Shown: positions 25,943 to 33,022 of the stretch, one piece after another
Position numbering within the stretch: the stretch's first letter is position 1
Layout: each line of letters starts with the position of its first letter
Source: Streptomyces bambusae
GTDB lineage: Bacteria > Actinomycetota > Actinomycetes > Streptomycetales > Streptomycetaceae
NCBI RefSeq assembly: GCF_020532645.1
Contig: NZ_JAJAUZ010000029.1
Span: 34,662 to 98,661 of the forward strand
Length of the DNA: 64,000 nt
Direction of reading: 5' to 3'
The notes under the pieces: generated by a model
What the model saw: the letters and a program-made list of their open reading frames with translations, nothing else
Database searches by the model: none
What the model was told of the DNA's origin: nothing
Program-made: the position numbers and the translations under genes

Positions 25943-28294
25943 TCACTCGTCCGTCTCCGGAGCATGCCCCTGCTGCTGTTGCAGCAAGTTGCCCACGTTG
26001 TAACCCGTCATCCAGTCCATTTCGAGATCCTGGGCGAAATCGCTGGTCGCCTTAATCCCATGCACGTCGCGAAAGGCTGCCACCGGGGCGCCGGCCGTCT
26101 CCCGACCCGCCCGGAAAATCTCGCTCCGCTGAGCGTGGACCCGGTCGTCCACATCCTCCTGGTGTTCCTGCTGTTCCGCGTGGGACCAGTTGCCGACCAC
26201 CTGGCTGGCCAGTTCCTCCATCGCGCCACCGCCGGTGTCCACGGCAACGGGGACGATCACCGCCGCCGCACCGGCGACCGGCGCCGTGATCGGCAGGAAG
26301 GCCATTCCCGCCCCGACCGCCGCCGTCGCCCCGAATTCGACCCAGGCGGCGCGCTTCTCCATTTCGCGGTTGTACTCCTCGTCCGCCTTGATCGTCGCCT
26401 CCGTGACCTGGTCGGCCCGCGCCTGGTCGAGCAGGCCCTGCACCTGGGAGCCGGTACGGACCGCCTCCCGCACACCGCCCTCCCTGATGTGCCCGTGTGC
26501 GTCCACCTGCGCCTCCATCACGGAAGCCGTGTACACCCGCTCCGCCGCGGACACGGTGGCGTACGCCTCCGGATGCTGGCCGAGCGCACTGAGGAACTTC
26601 CGCGCCCGGTCCTCGCCGAGCCTCGCGTGCCCCCGTTCGTCCGCCGGTGCGAACGGGCTGCCGGCCTCCCGGTCGTTGAGGCCCCAGTTGATGTCGTCGA
26701 TGTAGCCGGCGCCCATCCGGCCCAGGCTGTCCGCCAGGACCTCCTGGCGCTTGAGCAGAGCGGGATCCTCCCCGTACTTCTGCACCACCGCCTCCATCAC
26801 GGACGCGCCCGCCTCGCTGCGCACGAGCCGGGGGTGCGGGTCGTCCCACGCATGCCCCAGCACCGCTGCCTCCAGGGCGTGGCCCAGGGCGTCCGGCATG
26901 TGGGAGTGGGACTTCGTCCACGTGGACGGGTTGGGGCTTTCCGTGTCCGGGAAGGACCGGTACTTCTCGTTCGTGAAGTAGTCCAGGTACGACGTGACCG
27001 GTTCGCCGTCCGCCGTGCGGCCCAGGTCCGGGGGGCCGGAGCGGGGCGTGCCGTCGGGGGCGTACGACGTCGGCGGGCGGTCCGGGTCGAAGAAGCGGGC
27101 GGCCGCCTCGGGGCTGTGGCCGAGCGCCTCCAGGAAGCTGTTGACGGGGTCGTAGCCGGACCCGTTCAGCCCGGACGGGTTCAGCAGGTGGCTCGCCCAG
27201 CCGTTCACCTGCCGCGACTGCGCGAAGAAGTCCGGCTGCGCCGCCTGCACCTGCACCGCGTGCTCCACCACCGGCAGCAGGAACCGCGGGTCGTACTCCC
27301 CGTACCGCATGATCCCGCCGAGCAGCTGGTACCCGAACGGCGGGTTGGCGTCCCAGCGCGCCAACGGGATCCGCTCCGTGCCCAGCCGCCGCAGCTCCCG
27401 CGCGAACGACTCCGGCAGGTGCACCGCACGGTCGGGATCGGTCGCCACGGCCAGCACCGTCCCGAGGTTGCGCTGCAACTCCCGTACGTCGGCCAGCCGC
27501 TGCGCGTCCTGCTCCCCGTACCGGTCGTACGTGTCCGTCGCGAGCCGCCCGAAGAACTCCAGCGCCCCGCGCGCCCCGAGCGCCGTGTAGAAGGCGGTGG
27601 CGAAGGCGGGCGCCGACCGGTTGTCCCGCAGGAGTTCGTTGAGCTGCACCAGCTCGGCGTGCGTCAGCGCCCGCCCGCGCGCGGCGAGCGCGGCCGCCCG
27701 CGCCGCCTCCTCCGCGTCGAGGCTGTCGAACCGCGGCCGCACGAACTGCCGCCCGTCCGCGCTGACATCGGCCCGCAGCGCCCGCGCCACCGACTGGTCG
27801 GCGTCGTCGCAGGTCTCGACGATCGCGGCGATCCGCCGTTCCAGTTCGGCGATGGCCGCGGCCTCCCGGCGGAGCAGGTCGGCGTAGCCGGGGTCGTTGC
27901 GCGCCTCGCCGCGTACGGCGGACAGCGGGCTGCGGGCGCGCACCCGGCCGGTGCCGGTGTCCACGACCAGGCGGGCGGCGGGTGCGTCGGTCTCCACGAT
28001 GCGGCGGAGCTGGTCCTGGGCGGTCCGGAACGCGGTGTGGCCCTGTTCGAGGACGCGCCGGATGGCGTGCGCGGCGGCGGCGGCGTCGCCGAACTCCTTG
28101 GCCGTCTTCGCCACGAACGGCCGCGTGACCTCGGCGTTGGCGCCGCGCCAGTCGGCGGCGTCGGCCCGGGCGAGGAGGGAACGCCGGCTGTCGGCGGCCA
28201 GCCCGTCCAGCCGGGCGGCCATGTCCCGCCAGTCGGCGACGGCCTGGTGCAGGGCGGCGAGCCGCAGCGCGTAGACGTGCGCGAAGCTGAGCAT
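25943..28294 (-). CDS. Large effector-like protein with WXG100-like N-terminus, hypothetical
   Basis: 783 aa from ATG 28294, nine bases after the preceding gene. Residues 1-110 are helical with an internal W-R-G turn (ADAADWRGANAEVTRPF), as in WXG100 proteins of type VII secretion. The centre (residues ~200-600) has recurring helical phrases (FYTALGARGALEFFGRLATDTYD, FLEALGHSPEAAARFFD, FLSALGQHPEAYATVSAAERVY) and no recognised catalytic motif. Near residues 660-700 is a hydrophobic stretch (FGATAAVGAGMAFLPITAPVAGAAAVIVPVAV), then a charged end. It resembles the large proteins found beside WXG100 genes in Streptomyces (DUF6571-like, from memory). Toxin, scaffold or surface roles are all possible. 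Confidence 0.75.
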   Translation of the reverse strand: MLSFAHVYALRLAALHQAVADWRDMAARLDGLAADSRRSLLARADAADWRGANAEVTRPFVAKTAKEFGDAAAAAHAIRRVLEQGHTAFRTAQDQLRRIVETDAPAARLVVDTGTGRVRARSPLSAVRGEARNDPGYADLLRREAAAIAELERRIAAIVETCDDADQSVARALRADVSADGRQFVRPRFDSLDAEEAARAAALAARGRALTHAELVQLNELLRDNRSAPAFATAFYTALGARGALEFFGRLATDTYDRYGEQDAQRLADVRELQRNLGTVLAVATDPDRAVHLPESFARELRRLGTERIPLARWDANPPFGYQLLGGIMRYGEYDPRFLLPVVEHAVQVQAAQPDFFAQSRQVNGWASHLLNPSGLNGSGYDPVNSFLEALGHSPEAAARFFDPDRPPTSYAPDGTPRSGPPDLGRTADGEPVTSYLDYFTNEKYRSFPDTESPNPSTWTKSHSHMPDALGHALEAAVLGHAWDDPHPRLVRSEAGASVMEAVVQKYGEDPALLKRQEVLADSLGRMGAGYIDDINWGLNDREAGSPFAPADERGHARLGEDRARKFLSALGQHPEAYATVSAAERVYTASVMEAQVDAHGHIREGGVREAVRTGSQVQGLLDQARADQVTEATIKADEEYNREMEKRAAWVEFGATAAVGAGMAFLPITAPVAGAAAVIVPVAVDTGGGAMEELASQVVGNWSHAEQQEHQEDVDDRVHAQRSEIFRAGRETAGAPVAAFRDVHGIKATSDFAQDLEMDWMTGYNVGNLLQQQQGHAPETDE

Positions 28295-28302
28295 CGGGGC
28301 GG

Positions 28303-28674
28303 TCAGGTGAGGTACGCGTCGATCTTCGAGGCGGAGAGCCGGGCGATGATGTCCGCCTCCTCCTTCGCGTGCGAGGCGACGGTGTGGTCGAGGTGGTTGG
28401 AGATGTTCGCGCAGGCGTCGAGGAGGGTGCGGAGCTGGCTGTTCCACCGGTCGTGAACGGTCAGCAGCGCGGGCCCGCTGCGGAAGGACGCGTTCGAAAG
28501 CGCGATGGCCGCGTCGAAGCAGGCCGGCCGGGCATGGTCCCCGTCCCGCGTCAGCCGCTGGTACAGCGCGTGGGCGGCGCTCCCCACGGCACCGAGCTGC
28601 CCCGCGTCGACGGCCAGATCCGCACCCCCGCCCGACCCCCGCCGCACCCGGGCCCACTCCTCGTCGAACGCCAC
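28303..28674 (-). CDS. WXG100-like small helical protein
   Basis: 123 aa from GTG 28674, with GGGGAGGG six bases upstream; the ORF extends to 28698 without such a site. The product (VAFDEEWARVRRGSGGG...) is nearly all helical with a break at RWNSQLRTLLDACANISNHLDHTVASHAKEEADIIARL, the helix-turn-helix hairpin shape of the WXG100/ESAT-6 superfamily. It lies nine bases upstream of the 783-aa protein and is probably its secretion partner or chaperone. Assignment is by size, fold pattern and context. Confidence 0.65.
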   Translation of the reverse strand: MAFDEEWARVRRGSGGGADLAVDAGQLGAVGSAAHALYQRLTRDGDHARPACFDAAIALSNASFRSGPALLTVHDRWNSQLRTLLDACANISNHLDHTVASHAKEEADIIARLSASKIDAYLT

Positions 28675-28898
28675 CGCCGACCCTCCCCGCACCACCACAC
28701 CGCCACGCCACCGGGCCCGCGCCCCGCGCCTACGCCCGGCACGCTACCGACGGCGGCCCCACGCGTGCGCCGTGACGGCCGGCCCCCGGTACGCCCGCCC
28801 CGCCCGGGCAGGCCCGGCAGACCCCCGCCGCACCTGACGATGCACCCGCACGAGTGACCCGCACCCGCCCCACGACGGGGTCACTCCCCCGGGCCCCG

Positions 28899-30155
28899 TC
28901 ACTCGATCACCGGCGGCACCACCCGGCGGGACGTCTGTCCGGGCTCCGGCGGCTCCGGCGGGTGGGCGGCGCGCCGGGCAGGACCCGGCAGGGCACGCAC
29001 ACCGGCACCGGCGACCGGCGCCACGCCCGGAACAAAGGCGGCCCCGACCGCTCCCGGCGGGAGGCCGGACTGGGCGGGCCCGAAGGTGTCCCCGGTGGGC
29101 GCGGTGCTGACCGGTTCGGCGCCGATGACCAGGCCGGTCGGCAGGGCGGGGGCGGTTGGCGGGGCGAGGGCGACCGCGCGGCCTCCGACGATGCCGGGGG
29201 TGCGGGGCGGCGCTGCGCGGTACCGCGGGCCGTCCGCGCCGTCGGGGGACGAACGGGCGGCGGGCCCCGGGGCGTACGGATGCGGTGGGGCGGGGAAGCC
29301 GTACGGGACGGGCTCGGGTACGGACGCTCTCCCGCCCGGGCGGCCGTCGGCAGGGGCGGAAGGGTCCGGCGGGGCCGTCGGCGGGGCGGTCCCCAGGCCG
29401 TCGAGGTGCAGACCCTCGAGGTGCAGGCCGGCGTCCTGGTCCGTGACGGGTGTGACGGGTGTGACGGGTGTGCCGGGCGGGCCGGGCGGGCCGGGCCGCG
29501 ACGGCAAGGGTCGGTGCTCCGGCCCCGCGGCCGGGACGGCGGCGACCGGCCCCGGCTGCCCCACCGAGCCGGCGGAAAGCGGACCCGCCGACCCCCCGGC
29601 CTCCCCCACCGAGCCGACGCCGTACGCCCCCACCCTCGGCGAGGCGGTCCCGCGCCCCCCGCACCCCCCGCCGCCCGCAGGCCCAGGCCCAGGCCCAGGT
29701 CCAGGTACGGACACAGGCGCAGACACAAGCCCCACCGGCGCCCGCGCCCCGTCCATCTGCTCCGCCGCCACCGCGTACGACTGCGCCAGCTTGGTCATCT
29801 GCCGTACGGCCTCGGCGTGTTCGGCCTCCGGTGCCGGGCCGGCGGTTGCCCCCAGGCCGGCCCGCACCTCCCCCAGCGTCTGGGCCGCGTGCCGGAGCCA
29901 TTCCCCGCCCGTGCGGCCGTAGTCGGACAGTGCGAGGGCGGCGGCGGACATGCGGCGGACGCGGTCCTCGTACGCTTCGGCCGCCTCGCCCTCCCAGCCG
30001 TCGACGCGGTGGCGGCGCAGGGCCTCGCCGATCTCGCGGAGTGCGTCTGCGGCCGCCACCAGCTGCGCCGCGCAGCCCGCGACCGCCCCGGGGTCCGCCG
30101 CACCCACCATCCGGGCCGGCTCCCCGCGGCCGATTCCCTCGAAGTCCGTCGTCAC
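28899..30155 (-). CDS. WXG100-domain protein with long Pro/Gly-rich tail
   Basis: 418 aa from GTG 30155, with GGAGGG nine bases upstream. Residues ~25-130 form the helical hairpin with the motif VDGWEGEAAEAYEDRVRRM (W-x-G), then AQTLGEVRAGLGATAGPAPEAEHAEAVRQMTKLAQSYAVAAEQMDGA. The remaining ~280 residues are low complexity (Pro/Gly/Ala, e.g. PGPPGTPVTPVTPVT), like PPE-style tails. Secretion through a type VII system is expected from the domain but no secretion ATPase is seen nearby. The gene lies 76 nt after the 143-aa protein. Confidence 0.8.
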   Translation of the reverse strand: MTTDFEGIGRGEPARMVGAADPGAVAGCAAQLVAAADALREIGEALRRHRVDGWEGEAAEAYEDRVRRMSAAALALSDYGRTGGEWLRHAAQTLGEVRAGLGATAGPAPEAEHAEAVRQMTKLAQSYAVAAEQMDGARAPVGLVSAPVSVPGPGPGPGPAGGGGCGGRGTASPRVGAYGVGSVGEAGGSAGPLSAGSVGQPGPVAAVPAAGPEHRPLPSRPGPPGPPGTPVTPVTPVTDQDAGLHLEGLHLDGLGTAPPTAPPDPSAPADGRPGGRASVPEPVPYGFPAPPHPYAPGPAARSSPDGADGPRYRAAPPRTPGIVGGRAVALAPPTAPALPTGLVIGAEPVSTAPTGDTFGPAQSGLPPGAVGAAFVPGVAPVAGAGVRALPGPARRAAHPPEPPEPGQTSRRVVPPVIE

Positions 30156-30231
30156 GGCCCGCTCGCCCTCCACTCCGACGCCTGCCCGCTCGCCCACAGG
30201 GTGCCGGATCCGGTGGGGCGCGCCCGTACGG

Positions 30232-30663
30232 TCAGGACCCCGGGGTCGGGCCCCGTTCCGTCTCGTCCCGCGCCCGGCGCAGGTCCCGCGCCGCTTCCGC
30301 GTCCGTACCGGAGTAGTCCGCGCCCGCCGCGGCCACCGCGTCCGCCAGGGCGCCCAGCTGGAGTGCCAGGGCCCGGGACAGGCCGGTCAGTTCGGCGTGG
30401 AGCCGGGCGTGCGCGCGGGCGAGCCGGGCCGCTTCGGGGAAGCCGGTGCCGAGGGCGGCGGGCGGGAGGGCGGCGGCCGCCAGCCGGGCGGGGGCGGCCG
30501 GGGAGGTCTCCAGCCGGGCGAGCAGGTCGTCCGCCCGCCTCCGGCACGCGACGAGCGCACCGGCGTCCACCAGCAGGGGCGGACCGGTGGGCGGTCCGCC
30601 GGGAGCGGGGCCGGGCGCGCCGGGGCCGTGCGGAGCCGCCGGCACCCCGTCGCGCTCCTTCAC
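30232..30663 (-). CDS. WXG100/EspC-like helical protein, hypothetical
   Basis: 143 aa from GTG 30663, preceded by GAGGGG. After a disordered Pro/Gly start, residues ~30-140 are two long Ala-rich helices (LLVDAGALVACRRRADDLLARLE, ARLARAHARLHAELTGLSRALALQLGALADAVAAAGADYSGTDAEAARDL). The ending D-Y-S-G-T-D-A-E-A is common in EspC/WXG100-like proteins of actinobacteria. It starts only ten bases after the molybdenum subunit of the oxidoreductase operon, so it is probably co-transcribed with it. Confidence 0.7.
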   Translation of the reverse strand: MKERDGVPAAPHGPGAPGPAPGGPPTGPPLLVDAGALVACRRRADDLLARLETSPAAPARLAAAALPPAALGTGFPEAARLARAHARLHAELTGLSRALALQLGALADAVAAAGADYSGTDAEAARDLRRARDETERGPTPGS

Positions 30664-30673
30664 GCCGGGCCCC

Positions 30674-33022
30674 TCAGCCTCCGGTGACCACAGCCGCGGA
30701 CGGCCGGATCGGCAGGCGGTTGACCGGGCGGCCGGTGGCGGCGCGGACCGCGGAGGCGACGGCGGCCGGGGTGGTGACGACCGGGACCGCACTGGCGGCC
30801 TTCGCGCCGAAGGGGGCGACGACGTCGCGTTCCTCGACCAGCTTCACGATCCGGATGTCCGGCGCGTCCAGCGCGGTCGGCAGCGCGTACCCGGTGAGGT
30901 CGGGGTGGCGGATCAGCCCGCCCGCCGTCCGCAGGTTCTCGGTGAGGGCGGCGCCCACGCCCTGCGTGACGCCGGCCTCGATGCGGGCGGCCAGCTGCCG
31001 CGGGTTGAGGATCCGGCCGACGTCCTGCGCCACCGCGAGTTCCACGACCCGTACGGAGCCCAGCTCGATGTCGACGTCCACGACCGCGCGGACCGCGCAG
31101 AACGCGAGGCCCACGAACGCGTCGCCCTGCCCGGCCGCGTCCAGCGGCTCGGTCGGGTGCGGCCGGCACTGCGCGGTCGCCCACAGCTCCTTGCCGGCCA
31201 TGGCCTCGGCCACGGTCGTCGTGAACGCGCCGTCGTACGAGGTGATCGCGCCGTCGGCGACCTGGAGCAGCTCGGTGGACATGCCCAGTTTGTGGGCCAT
31301 CGGCTGGAGCAGCTGGGTGCGGACCATCTTGGCGGCGCGTTCGACGGCCCCGCCGGAGACCCACGTGTGGCGGCCGTGCGCGGCCGGGCCGGCGGGCGGC
31401 TGGTCGGTGTCGACGGGCGCCACGGCGACCTCGTCGACGCCGAGGACCTCCTGCACGATCTGGCGGGCGAGGGTGCTGAAGCCCTGGCCGGTCTCGACGG
31501 CCGCGCAGATGACGGTGGCGATGCCGTCGTGCACCTTGACGGTGGCGGTGGAGACCTCGTCGGTGCCCTCCGCGCCGAGCATGTGGACCATGCCGACGCC
31601 GTAGCCGACGCCGCGCCGGATCGCGCCCGGCTCGCCCGCGCCCTCGGGGCCGCCGGGCAGCAGCCACTCGTCCTCGGGGCTGTCCTTCGGCAGCGCGGGC
31701 AGCTCGAAGTCGCGGACCGCGCGCAGGAGTTCGGCGACCGGCGCCGGGCAGGTGACGGTCTGGCCGGTGGGCAGCAGGTCGCCGGTGGCGAGGACGTTGC
31801 GGAGCCGCAACTCGGCTCCGTCCAGGCCGAGTTTGGCGGCGAGCTTGTCCATCTGGCCTTCGTACGCGGCGCAGACCTGCATCGCGCCCTCGCCGCGGAC
31901 GTGCCCGGACGGCGGGTTGTTCGTACGGACCGCCCAGCCTTCGACGAAGGCGTGCGGGACGACGTACGGGCCGCAGGCGAACGCGACGGCGGCGGCGAGG
32001 GATTCGGCGGAGGAGTCGGCGTACGCGCCGGCGTCCATGAGGATCTGCGCCTCGACCTTGACCAGCCGGCCCTCGGCGTCCGCGTGGTGGCGGTAGCGCA
32101 GCAGGGTCGGATGCCGGTGGGCGTGGCCGAGGAAGGACTCCTCGCGGGTCGCGGCGAGTTTGACGGGGCAGCCGGTGCGCAGGGCGAGCAGGCCGAGCGG
32201 CAGCTGGAAGCCGGGGTCCTCGCGGTCGCCGGTGGCGCCGGGGACGCCGGTGACGACGACCTTGACGCGTTCGGGTTCGAGGCCGAAGCAGGCGGCGGCG
32301 AGGTCGCGGTCGCCGTGCGGGTCGGTGGAGGCGGTGTACAGCTCCACGCCGCCGTCGGGGCGGGGCACGGCGAGTCCGGCCTCGGCGCCGATGGGCGCGG
32401 GGTCCTGGCGGCCGATCCGGTAGAGGCCCTCGACGACGACCTCGCCGGTGGCCTCGGGGTCGCCGAAGGCGAGCGGGATGTGCCGGATCAGGTTGCCGTC
32501 GGGGTGCAGGGGCGGTGCGCCGAAGGCCTGCTCGGGGTCGGTGACCGCGTCGAGGAGCTCGTACTCGACGGTGATCGCGGCGGCGGCGAGCCGGGCGGTG
32601 TCGGGGTGGTCGGCGGCGACGGCGGCGATGGGCTCGCCGTGGTGGCGGACCACGTCGTGGGCGAACACCGGCCGGTCGGCGATCCGGCGGCCGTGGGTGG
32701 GGGCGCCGGGGACGTCGGCGTGGGTGACGACGGCCCGCACGCCGGGCATGGCCACGGCGCCGGAGGTGTCCACGGACAGGATGCGGGCGTGCGCGTGCGG
32801 GGAGCGGAGCACGGCGGCCCACAGCAGGCCCTCGGCCCACAGGTCGGCCGCGTACGGGAACGTGCCCTCGGTCTTGGCGCGGGTGTCGGTGGGCATGACG
32901 GACGCGCCGATGCCGCGGGGCTCGCCGGCTTCCGCGTCGGGCTGCGGGCCGGCCGCCGCCGCTGCGAGGGCCGTCGCGGTCGCGATCGCGTCGGGCGTCG
33001 CGGTGGCCGCGTCGTTGCTCAC
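30674..33022 (-). CDS. Xanthine dehydrogenase-family molybdenum subunit, atypical active site
   Basis: 782 aa from GTG 33022; its start overlaps the Fe-S subunit stop (GTGA). The family order is clear: a substrate-domain start (RAKTEGTFPYAADLWAEGLLWAAVLRSPHAHARIL), central molybdopterin domains (AYADSSAESLAAAVAFACGPY, NPPSGHVRGEGAMQVCAAYEGQMD) and the C-terminal domain (AQDVGRILNPRQLAARIEAGVTQGVG). Two hallmarks differ: the Gly-rich GGGFGGK loop reads GATGDREDPGFQ, and the C-terminal GxGEPP, which carries the catalytic Glu of xanthine dehydrogenases, reads GAKAASAVP. The substrate may therefore not be a purine, or activity may be altered. It works with the FAD and Fe-S subunits encoded just upstream. 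Confidence 0.88.
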   Translation of the reverse strand: MSNDAATATPDAIATATALAAAAAGPQPDAEAGEPRGIGASVMPTDTRAKTEGTFPYAADLWAEGLLWAAVLRSPHAHARILSVDTSGAVAMPGVRAVVTHADVPGAPTHGRRIADRPVFAHDVVRHHGEPIAAVAADHPDTARLAAAAITVEYELLDAVTDPEQAFGAPPLHPDGNLIRHIPLAFGDPEATGEVVVEGLYRIGRQDPAPIGAEAGLAVPRPDGGVELYTASTDPHGDRDLAAACFGLEPERVKVVVTGVPGATGDREDPGFQLPLGLLALRTGCPVKLAATREESFLGHAHRHPTLLRYRHHADAEGRLVKVEAQILMDAGAYADSSAESLAAAVAFACGPYVVPHAFVEGWAVRTNNPPSGHVRGEGAMQVCAAYEGQMDKLAAKLGLDGAELRLRNVLATGDLLPTGQTVTCPAPVAELLRAVRDFELPALPKDSPEDEWLLPGGPEGAGEPGAIRRGVGYGVGMVHMLGAEGTDEVSTATVKVHDGIATVICAAVETGQGFSTLARQIVQEVLGVDEVAVAPVDTDQPPAGPAAHGRHTWVSGGAVERAAKMVRTQLLQPMAHKLGMSTELLQVADGAITSYDGAFTTTVAEAMAGKELWATAQCRPHPTEPLDAAGQGDAFVGLAFCAVRAVVDVDIELGSVRVVELAVAQDVGRILNPRQLAARIEAGVTQGVGAALTENLRTAGGLIRHPDLTGYALPTALDAPDIRIVKLVEERDVVAPFGAKAASAVPVVTTPAAVASAVRAATGRPVNRLPIRPSAAVVTGG

